Source: AG25 sp035518815 (GTDB lineage Bacteria; Gemmatimonadota; Gemmatimonadetes; Gemmatimonadales; GWC2-71-9). Taken from it: a stretch of 64,000 nt of DNA. Made by a program: the position numbers and the translations under genes. Within the stretch, counting starts at the first letter, position 1. Each line of letters begins with the position of its first letter. The DNA lies in the NCBI GenBank assembly GCA_035518815.1, contig DATIXG010000117.1, positions 10,719 through 74,718 on the forward strand, read 5' to 3'. Shown here in pieces: positions 1 through 8,156 of the stretch. The notes under the pieces are model-generated. The model was not told the origin of the DNA, did no database searches, and worked only from the letters and a program-made list of their open reading frames with translations.

Positions 1-58
1 CGCCACCCTCTGCCTTGGGGGTGGCAACGCGGTGGCGCTGAGCGTCGAGATGATGTGA
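1..58 (+). CDS. thiolase (acetyl-CoA acetyltransferase), C-terminal end only
   Basis: Only the last 18 codons are in the window, read from base 2 to the TGA at 56-58. They contain CLGGG followed by NAVALSVE, which matches the C-terminal active-site loop of thiolases, where the Cys of CxGGG is the general base. Thiolases cleave 3-ketoacyl-CoA or condense two acetyl-CoA. The identification rests on this short motif and on the neighbours: 3-hydroxyacyl-CoA dehydrogenase and acyl-CoA dehydrogenase genes follow within 2 kb on the same strand, as expected for a beta-oxidation or acetoacetyl-CoA operon. The rest of the gene is upstream of the window, so subtype cannot be judged. Confidence 0.75.
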   Translation, partial: ATLCLGGGNAVALSVEMM

Positions 59-948
59 TGGTCACCGCGCCCCGGGTCGAGTCCCCCCTGGATCCACCGC
101 TCGCGGCGCGCGTCCGGCTCATGCAGTACATCAAGCCGCTCAGCGGGGCGCTCGCGTGGATCGTCGCCTGTTTGACCGTGGGTCTCGGCGTGACCGCGCT
201 TCTCGAGAAGCTCTGCCCCCAAACAGAGTCGCCGTGGTGGCTGGCGCGCCTGGGAGTGATCCAGGCGGTCGGCTTCGCCGCTGCCACCTGGCTCGTGGGC
301 CGGGTGCTGGATCGGCGTCCCTGGGCCGCGATGGGGTGGAAGAGCGGACGGGCCGCGCCTCGTCACTTCTTGCGCGGCATGTTGTGGGGCGGCGCCTTGG
401 CGACGCTCGCGGTGTTCCTCGCCGTCGTGCTCGGCGGTGCGCACGTCTACCTGCACGCCCCCGGCCCCGTGTTCCCCGTCGGCGGGCCGGTCTTGGTCGG
501 CGTGCTCTTCGCCGCTCTGTCCGAGGAGCTCGTGTTTCGGGGCTATCCCCTGAGCCGCCTCGCGGACGCCGTGGGGCCCGTGGGTGCCACGATCGTGAGC
601 GCCGTGGCGTTCGGGGCGGCGCACCTCATGAACCCCGAGGCTGCCGCGCTCGGCGCCCTGAACGTGGGGCTCGCCGGCGCGTGGCTCGCGCTCGCCTTCT
701 TCTCGCCGGGCGGGATGGCGCTCGCCTGGGGCGTGCACGTGGGGTGGAATGCGACCCTCGCGGAGCTGTTCAACGCTCCGGTCAGCGGGTACGACCTCGC
801 TATTCCGGGCGCGCATTACAGTCCCGGCCGGTGGGAATGGCTGGATGGAGGCCTGTTCGGTCCGGAAGGCGGCGTCGTGGGCACGATCGCCATCGGCATC
901 GGGGTCGCGCTGTTTCTGCGCCAGGCCCGGCGGAGAGCCGTAGCGTGA
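58..948 (+). CDS. CPBP family intramembrane metalloprotease
   Basis: Integral membrane protein of about 296 residues with several hydrophobic segments. It carries the CPBP/CAAX-protease (Abi) motifs: EELVFR (Glu156, Glu157, Arg161), a second-motif His in FGAAH (His189) and HxxxN (His227, Asn231), which together form the metal site of this glutamic/metallo-type intramembrane protease family. The ATG at 58 overlaps the thiolase stop (TGATG); a GTG one codon earlier is equally possible. The stop overlaps the start of the dehydrogenase that follows, so it is in the fatty-acid operon. Its substrate is unknown; bacterial members act in prenyl-protein-like processing, bacteriocin self-immunity or signalling. 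Its presence between beta-oxidation genes is unexplained. Confidence 0.85.
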   Translation: MVTAPRVESPLDPPLAARVRLMQYIKPLSGALAWIVACLTVGLGVTALLEKLCPQTESPWWLARLGVIQAVGFAAATWLVGRVLDRRPWAAMGWKSGRAAPRHFLRGMLWGGALATLAVFLAVVLGGAHVYLHAPGPVFPVGGPVLVGVLFAALSEELVFRGYPLSRLADAVGPVGATIVSAVAFGAAHLMNPEAAALGALNVGLAGAWLALAFFSPGGMALAWGVHVGWNATLAELFNAPVSGYDLAIPGAHYSPGRWEWLDGGLFGPEGGVVGTIAIGIGVALFLRQARRRAVA

Positions 949-1790
949 GTCGCGTCGTAGTGGTCGGCGCTGGCACCATGGGCAGCGGGATCGCACACGT
1001 GTTCGCTCAGTCCGGTTGGGACGTGGCCATGGTGGACACGGCGCAGTCCGTGCTCGACCGGGCTCTCGAGACCATGCGCAAGAACCTCGACCGGCAGGTC
1101 CGTAAGGGCTCGCTCACGAGCGACGCCGCGGCGAGCGCGGTGAGCCGCGTCTCCGTTGGCACGACGCTCGATGGGACGGGCGCGGATCTCGCGGTCGAGG
1201 CGGTGATCGAAGACAGCGACGTCAAACGCCGCGTCTTTCGGGACCTGGATGCGGCGCTTCCTCCGGCCGCCACGCTCGCGAGCAACACTTCGTCGATCTC
1301 CATCACCGCGCTCGCGGCCGCGACGCGCCGCCCGGCTCAGGTGATCGGCATGCACTTCATGAACCCCGTGCCCGTCATGCCGCTCGTCGAAGTGATCCGT
1401 GGACGGGAGACGTCGGACGCGACCACCGAACGCGTCGTCGCGATCGCGCAGGCGCTGGGCAAGAGGCCTGTCGTGGTCCGCGACTCACCAGGCTTCGTCG
1501 CGAACCGTGTGTTGATGCCGATGATCAACGAGGCCGTGTTCTGCGTCATGGAGGGCGTGGCGGCGCCCGAGGACGTCGACGCGGTCATGAAGCTCGGCAT
1601 GAGCCATCCCTTGGGGCCCCTGGCCCTCGCGGACCTGATCGGCCTCGACGTCTGCCTCGCCATCCTCCAGGTGCTCCACCGCGACCTGAAGGACGACAAG
1701 TACCGGCCGGCGCCGCTGCTCGCCCAGCTGGTCGCGGCGGGGCGCCTCGGCAAGAAGAGCGGCCACGGCTTCTATGTCTACCGCGACTGA
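945..1790 (+). CDS. hbd: 3-hydroxybutyryl-CoA / 3-hydroxyacyl-CoA dehydrogenase
   Basis: NAD-dependent oxidation of 3-hydroxyacyl-CoA to 3-ketoacyl-CoA (or the reverse) in fatty-acid or butyrate metabolism. The GTG start overlaps the preceding stop (GTGA) and gives 281 residues, the normal size for single-function enzymes of this family. An N-terminal Rossmann motif VVGAGTMGSGIA is directly at the start; SNTSS and GMHFMNPVPVM (His137 is the expected catalytic His) follow, then the C-terminal domain signature DSPGFVANRVL. The C-terminal domain is complete, ending in KKSGHGFYVY. It forms an operon with the upstream thiolase and the downstream acyl-CoA dehydrogenase. Reductive (butyryl-CoA) versus oxidative use cannot be told from sequence. 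Confidence 0.93.
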   Translation: MSRVVVVGAGTMGSGIAHVFAQSGWDVAMVDTAQSVLDRALETMRKNLDRQVRKGSLTSDAAASAVSRVSVGTTLDGTGADLAVEAVIEDSDVKRRVFRDLDAALPPAATLASNTSSISITALAAATRRPAQVIGMHFMNPVPVMPLVEVIRGRETSDATTERVVAIAQALGKRPVVVRDSPGFVANRVLMPMINEAVFCVMEGVAAPEDVDAVMKLGMSHPLGPLALADLIGLDVCLAILQVLHRDLKDDKYRPAPLLAQLVAAGRLGKKSGHGFYVYRD

Positions 1791-2799
1791 GCGGGCCGGG
1801 CTCTCGGAGACGCAGCGCCAGATCGTGGACCTGGCGCGCGAATTCGCACGCACCCGGATCGAGCCGCAGGCGGCCGAATGGGACCGGACCGCTCGGTTTC
1901 CCGCGGACGTGGTAGCCGAGCTGGGAGGCCTCGGGTTTCTCGGCCTGGTCACCCCGGAATCGCATGACGGGATGGGGCTCGACGCCCTCACCTACCTGCT
2001 GGTGCTCGAGGAGTTGGCGGCAGCCGACGCCGGGCTCGCCATTTCAGTCCATTTCCATCATGCCGCTCAGCGCGCGATCGGCACCCCGGGGCAGCAGGAG
2101 CGGTGGCTCGCCCCCCTCGCCCGGGGCGAGATGCTCGCGACGCTCGCGCTCGGCGATCCCGAGCCCGGCACGGTGTCGTGGGTGACGAACGGTGCCACGG
2201 TCGGGCTGGCGGTCGTGCGGGCTCGCGGACCGAGTGGTGTTGCGGCCGCCCTCGTGCCGACTGACACGGCGGGATACCGGCCGGGGAAGGCCGCCGACAG
2301 CATCGGTCTCCGTTCGGCGCCCATCGTGCCCGTCGCGCTTGACGGCGTGGAGGTGCCGGCGGATCACCTGCTTGGGGATGAGCAACCGGCGCTCGATTTC
2401 GCGCGCCTCGGAACTGCTACGGCGGCCGTCGGCATCGCGCGCCGCGCGCTCGAGCACGCCGTGGGTTACTGCGCCGAGCGCCGGCAGTTCGGGAAGGCGC
2501 TCCGCGAGTTCGAGGCCGTGCAGTTCAAGCTCGCCGAGATGGCGACTCGGGTGGCGGGGGCGCGCGCCCTCGCGCACCAGGCGGCGGCGATGGGCGTGGC
2601 CGGCATGGCCAGGCTCTGCGCGTCCGCAGCCGCCGAGTGGGTCACGATCCAGGCCATCCAGCTGTTCGGCGGCTATGGCTACATGCGCGACTTTCCGGTC
2701 GAGAAGCTCCTGCGGGATGCCAAGGCCTTGGAGCGCTACGACGCCACGGGCGAGCTGCAGCGCCTCATTGTGGCGCGCGATCTGTACGCCGGGCGCTAG
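1774..2799 (+). CDS. acyl-CoA dehydrogenase, short divergent form
   Basis: FAD-dependent acyl-CoA dehydrogenase fold: N-terminal helical domain (about 1-120), middle beta domain (about 121-210) and C-terminal helical domain with RRQFGKALREFEAVQFKLAEM and LFGGYGYMRDFPVEKLLRD. At 341 residues it is about 40 shorter than usual. The shortening is in the beta domain: the usual flavin-contacting stretch after ALTEPEAGSD is reduced to ALGDPEPGTVSWVTNG (residues 125-140). The segment that normally reads YEGT, whose Glu is the catalytic base of many family members, is YDAT here (Asp323). The ATG start overlaps the hbd gene by 17 bases. It may be active with altered chemistry, or be a degenerate or moonlighting paralogue; the reading frame is intact. 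Confidence 0.85.
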   Translation: MSTATERAGLSETQRQIVDLAREFARTRIEPQAAEWDRTARFPADVVAELGGLGFLGLVTPESHDGMGLDALTYLLVLEELAAADAGLAISVHFHHAAQRAIGTPGQQERWLAPLARGEMLATLALGDPEPGTVSWVTNGATVGLAVVRARGPSGVAAALVPTDTAGYRPGKAADSIGLRSAPIVPVALDGVEVPADHLLGDEQPALDFARLGTATAAVGIARRALEHAVGYCAERRQFGKALREFEAVQFKLAEMATRVAGARALAHQAAAMGVAGMARLCASAAAEWVTIQAIQLFGGYGYMRDFPVEKLLRDAKALERYDATGELQRLIVARDLYAGR

Positions 2800-2851
2800 C
2801 ATGGAGACGGCCTCGCAAGCTATCATGTGCGGGGACCGAAGGGAGTGAGCG

Positions 2852-3289
2852 GTGGGTGAGCGTATCTATGTGGGCGCCGACCATGCCGGTTTCGCGCTCA
2901 AGCAGAAGCTGGTGGAGGAGCTGAAACGGTTGGGGTTCGAGCCAGTGGACGTGGGCCCCAAGGCGCTCGATCCGCAGGACGATTTTCCCGACTTCGCGAA
3001 GCCCGTGGCCGAGGCCGTGAGCGCGGGCAAGGCGCCCCGCGGTGTGCTGACCTGCGGGACGGGTCTGGGCATGTCCTACACGGCGAACCGGTTCCCGAAG
3101 GTCCGCGCCGCGGTGGCGTGGAGCCCCGAGGTGGCCGAGCTGGCGCGCAAGCACAACGACGCGAACATCCTCGTGTTGCCGGCCCGCTTCGTCAGCGAAG
3201 AGGAGGGGATGGAGATCCTGCACCGCTGGCTCGACACGAATTTCGAGGGCGGGCGCCACTCGCGCCGGGTCGCCAAGATCGAGCAGTGA
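2852..3289 (+). CDS. rpiB: ribose 5-phosphate isomerase B
   Basis: Interconverts ribose 5-phosphate and ribulose 5-phosphate in the pentose phosphate pathway (cytoplasm). The 145-residue product has the RpiB/LacAB signatures: GADHAGFALK at the N-terminus, LTCGTGLGMSYTANRF containing the catalytic Cys and anion hole, and RKHNDANIL. GTG start, with GGGAG a few bases upstream. The family usually has a Gly-rich LGGR after NDANIL; here it reads LPARF, a small deviation. It overlaps glyA by 4 bases, a pairing (rpiB-glyA) that is common in bacteria and supports the call. Confidence 0.95.
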   Translation: MGERIYVGADHAGFALKQKLVEELKRLGFEPVDVGPKALDPQDDFPDFAKPVAEAVSAGKAPRGVLTCGTGLGMSYTANRFPKVRAAVAWSPEVAELARKHNDANILVLPARFVSEEEGMEILHRWLDTNFEGGRHSRRVAKIEQ

Positions 3290-4581
3290 TCGACCGCCTC
3301 GCGTCGCTCGCCAAGGCCGATCCCACGATCCACGCGCTGATCCGCCGTGAGGTGGAGCGCCAGGAGCACGGGCTCGAGCTGATCGCGAGCGAGAACTTCG
3401 TGTCGGTGGCGGTGCTCGAAGCGATGGGGACGGCGCTCACCAACAAGTACGCCGAGGGCACCCCGCGGAAGCGCTACTACGGCGGCTGCGAGGTGGTGGA
3501 CGAGGTCGAGCAGCTCGCGGTCGACCGCGCCAAGCAACTGTTCGGCGCCGAGCACGTGAACGTGCAGCCGCACTCGGGGGCGCAGGCGAACATGGCCGCC
3601 TACCTCGCCGTCGCGAAGCCGGGCGACAAGCTGGTGGGCCTGGCCCTGCCGCACGGCGGCCACCTCACCCACGGCTCACCGGTCAATTTCTCGGGCTCGC
3701 TGTTTCAGGCGACGTCCTACGGCGTGCGCGAGGACACGGGGCGCATCGACTACGACCAGGTGCGCGACATCGTGCGGCGCGACCGGCCGCGTCTCCTCAT
3801 CGGCGGCGGCAGCGCCTACGCCCGGATCATCGATTTTCCCGCGCTCCGCAGCATCGCGGACGAAGTCGGGGCCGTGTTCATCGTGGACATGGCGCACTTC
3901 GCGGGCTTGGTGGCTGCGGGCCTCCACCCGTCGCCCGTCCCCCACGCCCAGATCGTGACGACCACGACGCACAAGACGCTGCGGGGTCCGCGCGGCGGCA
4001 TCATCCTGTGCCAGGAGCCGTACGCCAAGGACGTGGACAAGCAGGTGTTCCCCGGCATTCAAGGGGGACCGCTCGAGCACGTGATCGCGGCGAAGGCCGT
4101 CGCGCTCGGCGAGGCGCTCGATCCCGCCTTCAAGGCCTACGCGGCGCAGGTGATCAAGAACGCCCAGGCCCTCGCGCGGGCGATGATGGCGCGCGGCTAT
4201 GCGATCGTGTCGGGCGGGACGGATACCCACCTGATGCTGGTGGACCTGCGCCCGAAACAGGTGACGGGGAAGGAAGCGCAGGAGCTGCTCGACCGGGCCG
4301 CCATTACCGTGAACAAGAACACGATCCCGGGCGACCCGCAGAAGGCGTTCGTCACGAGCGGGATCCGGCTGGGCACGCCGGCCGTCACCACGCGCGGCTT
4401 CCGCGAGCCCGAGATCGAGACCGTCGCCGACCTGATCGACACGGTGCTCACGAAGAAGGACGACGCGACGATCGCGCGGGTGCGCGCCCGCGTGCGCGAG
4501 CTGACCGATCAGTTCCCCCTCTACCTGACGCCGAAGCCAGCCACTGGCGTTGCCAAGGGCCAGGTCGCGGCGCGCACCTAA
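3286..4581 (+). CDS. glyA: serine hydroxymethyltransferase
   Basis: PLP enzyme converting serine and tetrahydrofolate to glycine and 5,10-methylene-THF, the main source of one-carbon units. GTG at 3286 overlaps the rpiB stop (GTGA) and gives 431 residues, the normal length. Visible signatures: GLELIASENF, QPHSGAQANMAAYLA, HLTHGSPVNFSG, VDMAHFAGLVAAG and the PLP-lysine motif THKTLRGPRGG (Lys230). A longer frame continues upstream into rpiB but has no homology there. The TAA stop is also the first unit of the telomere-like repeat that follows, so the repeat abuts the coding sequence exactly. Confidence 0.97.
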   Translation: MIDRLASLAKADPTIHALIRREVERQEHGLELIASENFVSVAVLEAMGTALTNKYAEGTPRKRYYGGCEVVDEVEQLAVDRAKQLFGAEHVNVQPHSGAQANMAAYLAVAKPGDKLVGLALPHGGHLTHGSPVNFSGSLFQATSYGVREDTGRIDYDQVRDIVRRDRPRLLIGGGSAYARIIDFPALRSIADEVGAVFIVDMAHFAGLVAAGLHPSPVPHAQIVTTTTHKTLRGPRGGIILCQEPYAKDVDKQVFPGIQGGPLEHVIAAKAVALGEALDPAFKAYAAQVIKNAQALARAMMARGYAIVSGGTDTHLMLVDLRPKQVTGKEAQELLDRAAITVNKNTIPGDPQKAFVTSGIRLGTPAVTTRGFREPEIETVADLIDTVLTKKDDATIARVRARVRELTDQFPLYLTPKPATGVAKGQVAART

Positions 4582-4626
4582 CCCCAACCCCTAACCCCTA
4601 ACCCCTAACCCCTAACCCCTAACCCC
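4579..4626. repeat. telomere-like heptamer array (TAACCCC)n
   Basis: Seven tandem units of TAACCCC: one exact unit that includes the glyA stop codon (4579-4585), one unit lacking the T (4586-4591) and five exact units (4592-4626). On the - strand this reads GGGGTTA repeated, a G-quadruplex-capable G-rich strand. It fills nearly the whole 58-base gap between glyA and hsp20. No hairpin is formed, so it is not a classical terminator. Confidence 0.97.
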
Positions 4627-4639
4627 GAGCCCCCACTCG

Positions 4640-5098
4640 ATGTCTGAATTCGGACAATCCGGCCGGTCGTCGCGAGGCTCGGGAGGGTTCGCGATCCATC
4701 TCGCGGACGAGCTCGAGGTCTACTTCAACGAGGTCGCCCACGGGCGGCCCGTGGGTTTCGTCGCCTCGCTCAAGTGGAAGCCTCCCACCGACGTCTACGA
4801 GACCGCGGACGCGATCGTCATCTACATGGACGTTGCCGGCATGCGCTCGGAAGACTTCCAGGTCGAGCTGTCAGACGGCATTCTGACGATCGGCGGCGAG
4901 CGGCACGGGCGACGCGAGGGCAAGCGGCACTATCACGCGATGGAAGTGCAGATCGGCCCGTTCGAGCGCCGCCTGCGCCTCCCGGTGCCCGTCGATCCGA
5001 GCAGCATCCACGCGTCCTACGACGCGGGATTCCTCGAGGTTCGTCTCACCAAAATCCCCGACCAGCAGACCGGCACGCGCTCCGTGAAGGTCGAGTGA
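4640..5098 (+). CDS. small heat shock protein, Hsp20/alpha-crystallin family
   Basis: ATP-independent holdase chaperone, 152 residues. The alpha-crystallin domain runs from about residue 48 (KWKPPTDVYETADAIVI) to the conserved C-terminal strand GFLEVRLTK near 133-141. The N-terminal arm is short and Gly/Ser-rich. The C-terminal extension lacks a clear IxI/V oligomerisation motif. ATG start; it follows the heptamer repeat array. Its stop overlaps the GTG of lon, linking a holdase and the main cytosolic protein-quality protease in one transcript. No CIRCE or sigma-32-like promoter was recognised upstream. Confidence 0.93.
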   Translation: MSEFGQSGRSSRGSGGFAIHLADELEVYFNEVAHGRPVGFVASLKWKPPTDVYETADAIVIYMDVAGMRSEDFQVELSDGILTIGGERHGRREGKRHYHAMEVQIGPFERRLRLPVPVDPSSIHASYDAGFLEVRLTKIPDQQTGTRSVKVE

Positions 5099-7527
5099 CC
5101 GAACCGCCGGCTGCCGCGCCGCCACCAGCCGCTGCTGTTCCGGACGCGCTGCCCGTTCTGCCCCTGGGGCAGCTCGTCGTGTATCCACACGTCGTGGTCC
5201 CGCTCACGATCGACGATCCCAACGCGGTCCAGCTGATCGACGAGGTGGTGCAGGCGAACAAGCGGCTGCTCCTGGCCGTGGTGAAGCCGGTCGGCGGCGT
5301 GGAGCCCGCGGAGGGGGCGGTGATGCACGCGCGCCCCCACGAGCTGTACGAGGTCGGCTCGCTCGGGCTCCTGGTCCGCATGCTCAAGCTGGGCGACGGG
5401 TCGGCGCGCGTGATGGTGCAGGGCGTCGAGCGGGCGCGGCTGCTCGAATTCACGCCCGCCGAACATTGGCTCGTAGCGCGCTACGAGCTGCTGCCCGAGG
5501 GTCCCCTCGAGGGCGCGCGCACGGAGGCGCTGCAGCGCACCGTGCACGCCCAGTTCTCGCGCGTGATCGACATCGCGCCCTACCTCGGCGAAGAGCTGCA
5601 CGACGTGCTCGCCGGCATCAAGGGCGCGGGCCGCCTGGCCGACTTCGTCGCCGCGAACCTGGACCTCGCCCTTCCCGCGAAAGCCGAGCTGCTCGCCCTC
5701 GACGATGTGACACTCCGGCTCGAGCGGCTCGCCGAGCTGCTCAGTCACGAGCTGCAGGTGCTGGAAGTCGGCAGCCAGATCCAGGAGAAGGTAAAGACCC
5801 GCCTCGACGCCAATCAGCGCGAGTACGTGCTGCGCGAGCAGCTTCGCGTGATCAAGCAGGAGCTGGGCGAAGACGAAGGCGAGGACGAGGTCGAGGAGCT
5901 GGCGCACCGTTTGGACGACGCCGGCCTGTCCGTCGAAGCCCACAAGGTCGCCGACCGCGAGCTGCGCCGCCTCCGTCGGATGTCGGTCCAGTCCGCCGAG
6001 TATCAGGTGGCGCGGACCTACCTCGAGGTCATGGCGTCGCTGCCGTGGAATCGCGTCTCGGATGACCGGCTCGATCTGAAGGCCGCGCGCGAGATCCTCG
6101 ACCGCGACCATTACGATCTCAAACCAGTGAAGGAGCGGATTCTCGAGTATCTCGCCGTGCGGACGTTGAACCCGCAGGCGCGAGGGAGCATTCTCTGCTT
6201 CGTCGGGCCGCCCGGGGTCGGCAAGACGTCGCTCGGCCAGAGCATCGCGGAAGCCCTGGGCCGCCGCTTCACGCGCGTCTCGCTCGGCGGGGTGCGCGAC
6301 GAGGCGGAAGTGCGCGGCCACCGGCGCACGTACGTCGGTGCGCTGCCCGGGCGCATCATCCACGCGCTGCAGCGGTGCGAGACGCGCAATCCGCTGCTCA
6401 TGCTCGATGAAGTCGACAAGATGGGCGCCGACGTGCGCGGCGACCCCACGGCGGCGCTGCTCGAGGTGCTCGATCCGGCCCAAAACGGGACCTTCGTCGA
6501 CCACTATCTCGAGGTGCCGTTCGACCTGTCGGGCGTGATGTTCATCGCCACCGCCAACAGTCTCGAGCCGATTCCCGACCCCTTGCTGGACCGGATGGAA
6601 GTTCTCACCTTACCCGGGTACACGCCCGGGGAGAAGCTGGCGATCGCCAAGCGGTATCTGCTGCCGCGCCAGCTCAAGGAGACGGGTCTCGATCCGGCGC
6701 GGGCGAGCGTGGCTGACGGGGCGCTCGAGCGCCTGATCGCCGAGTACACGCGCGAGGCCGGCGTGCGGCAGCTCGAGCGCGAGATCCAGGGCGTGTTGCG
6801 CAAGGCGGCGCTGGAAGTGGTGGAGGGGCGGGTGGATGCGGTGAAGATCTCCGCCAAGAACCTCGAGAAGTTCGCCAGCCAGCCCAAGGTCCAAAGCGAG
6901 GTTGCGGGACGGAGCCCCGAAGTCGGGGTCGCCACCGGGCTCGCATGGACGCCCGTCGGCGGCGACATCATGTTCGTCGAGGCGATCCAGATGCCGGGGA
7001 AGGGGCAGATCACCCTGACCGGGCAGTTGGGCGACGTCATGAAGGAATCGGCGCAGGCGGCATGGAGTCTGCTACGTGCCCGGGCGGTGGGGCTCGGCAT
7101 CCCGCTCGATGCGTTCACGCTGACCGACGTGCATCTGCACGTCCCGGCGGGCGCGGTGCCCAAGGACGGGCCGTCGGCCGGCATCACAATTGCAACGGCC
7201 CTCGCATCGCTCCTGTGCCGGCGCCCCGCGCGCCACGACGTGGCGATGACGGGGGAGCTGACGCTGCGGGGCCGCGTGCTGCCGATCGGCGGGCTCAAGG
7301 AAAAGCTGACCGCGGCGGCGCGGGCGGGGGTCAAAACCGTGCTCGTGCCCGCGCGCAATTCGGGCGATCTGGTGGACGTTCCGGACGAGGTGCGCAAACT
7401 GCTCGACATCAAGCCGGTGGACACGATCGATCAGGTGCTCGAGCTCGCGCTGCTCGAGCCCCGCGTGTCGCGCCCGGTATCCGTGCGCGTGGCGACGGAA
7501 GGCGCGCCGCGCGAGGCGGCCCCGTGA
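5095..7527 (+). CDS. lon: endopeptidase La (Lon protease)
   Basis: ATP-dependent Ser-Lys protease degrading misfolded and regulatory proteins in the cytoplasm. GTG at 5095 overlaps the hsp20 stop (GTGA) and gives 810 residues, typical for LonA. An N-terminal LAN domain (about 14-210) is preceded by a Pro/Ala-rich lead. AAA+ motifs: Walker A GPPGVGKT (Lys377) and Walker B LLMLDEVDK. Protease domain: PKDGPSAGI with catalytic Ser694 and GGLKEKL with catalytic Lys737. The frame stays open further upstream inside hsp20, but that part has no Lon character. Co-transcription with hsp20 suggests stress induction. Confidence 0.97.
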   Translation: MTEPPAAAPPPAAAVPDALPVLPLGQLVVYPHVVVPLTIDDPNAVQLIDEVVQANKRLLLAVVKPVGGVEPAEGAVMHARPHELYEVGSLGLLVRMLKLGDGSARVMVQGVERARLLEFTPAEHWLVARYELLPEGPLEGARTEALQRTVHAQFSRVIDIAPYLGEELHDVLAGIKGAGRLADFVAANLDLALPAKAELLALDDVTLRLERLAELLSHELQVLEVGSQIQEKVKTRLDANQREYVLREQLRVIKQELGEDEGEDEVEELAHRLDDAGLSVEAHKVADRELRRLRRMSVQSAEYQVARTYLEVMASLPWNRVSDDRLDLKAAREILDRDHYDLKPVKERILEYLAVRTLNPQARGSILCFVGPPGVGKTSLGQSIAEALGRRFTRVSLGGVRDEAEVRGHRRTYVGALPGRIIHALQRCETRNPLLMLDEVDKMGADVRGDPTAALLEVLDPAQNGTFVDHYLEVPFDLSGVMFIATANSLEPIPDPLLDRMEVLTLPGYTPGEKLAIAKRYLLPRQLKETGLDPARASVADGALERLIAEYTREAGVRQLEREIQGVLRKAALEVVEGRVDAVKISAKNLEKFASQPKVQSEVAGRSPEVGVATGLAWTPVGGDIMFVEAIQMPGKGQITLTGQLGDVMKESAQAAWSLLRARAVGLGIPLDAFTLTDVHLHVPAGAVPKDGPSAGITIATALASLLCRRPARHDVAMTGELTLRGRVLPIGGLKEKLTAAARAGVKTVLVPARNSGDLVDVPDEVRKLLDIKPVDTIDQVLELALLEPRVSRPVSVRVATEGAPREAAP

Positions 7528-7916
7528 GCACGTTCGCGAGCCTGGACGAAGCCTTCGCGCTCATCCGCGAGCGGGACGGGCGCTATCACGAGCGCGGCTA
7601 TCTGTTCGTGCTCGCCGCGCTCGAGTTCGCGCAGGGCCGGCTGCCCGCGCGCCGCCACCTGAGCGGCATCGAGTTGACGTGGGCGTGTCGCGACTTCGCC
7701 CTCGAGCAGTTCGGCCTGCTCGCGCCGTCCGTGCTCGCGTTCTGGGGCATCGCGTCCACCGAGGATTTCGGACGAATCGTCTTCCTCCTGATCGACGTCG
7801 GGCTGCTCGCCCGCCAGGACAGCGATCGGATCGAGGACTTCGACCGCGTATACGACTTCGGGGAGGTGTTCCGGGCCGGCTATCGGTGGTCCGGCGTGGA
7901 GGAGGGAAGCGCGTAA
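7524..7916 (+). CDS. Minf_1886 family protein (function unknown)
   Basis: 130 residues from a GTG overlapping the lon stop. The sequence pattern matches the conserved hypothetical Minf_1886 family: RDGRYHERGYLFVLAALEF, then HLSGIELTWACRDFALEQFG, then WGIASTEDFGRIVFLLIDVGLL, ending near DRVYDFGEVF. The family is found in Verrucomicrobia, Planctomycetes, Gemmatimonadota and relatives; no function is known to me. No signal peptide or membrane segment is visible, so it is probably cytoplasmic. Coupling to lon is suggestive but may be incidental. Confidence 0.8.
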   Translation: MSTFASLDEAFALIRERDGRYHERGYLFVLAALEFAQGRLPARRHLSGIELTWACRDFALEQFGLLAPSVLAFWGIASTEDFGRIVFLLIDVGLLARQDSDRIEDFDRVYDFGEVFRAGYRWSGVEEGSA

Positions 7917-7947
7917 CTGGCGGTCGCTCGGGTGAAGGGGGTGCCGC

Positions 7948-8145
7948 ATGAACAACGTCACGGAATGGCCCGCCTGCAAGAAGTGTCAGCAAGGTCTCCT
8001 CATCCCGCTCTCGGACTACGGTCGCGATGGGGCGCCGATCACCTACAAGGCCTGGGTGTGTACGAACCCCGAGTGCGGGTTCAACATTCGCATCGACAAC
8101 GGGGAGATCTCGTTCGGTCGCACGATCGGCCAGAGCTTCAAGTAG
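7948..8145 (+). CDS. small zinc-ribbon-like protein
   Basis: 65-residue protein with two cysteine pairs: CKKC (Cys10, Cys13) and CTNPEC (Cys38, Cys43), a spacing suited to one structural Zn site, as in zinc ribbons. ATG start preceded by GAAGGGGG about 10 bases upstream. No further domain. It lies between the Minf_1886 gene and the MEMO-family gene on the same strand. It could be a nucleic-acid-binding or protein-interaction ribbon; function is unknown. Confidence 0.7.
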   Translation: MNNVTEWPACKKCQQGLLIPLSDYGRDGAPITYKAWVCTNPECGFNIRIDNGEISFGRTIGQSFK

Positions 8146-8156
8146 GCTTGGACGCC

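Noticed and set aside
4579..4626. Heptamer array as a transcription terminator or CRISPR
   Set aside because: No inverted repeat or T-tract for a terminator, and no spacers between units for CRISPR.
4774..5094. Longer N-terminus for Lon
   Set aside because: The extra frame overlaps hsp20 completely and encodes Arg-rich text unlike any Lon N-terminus.
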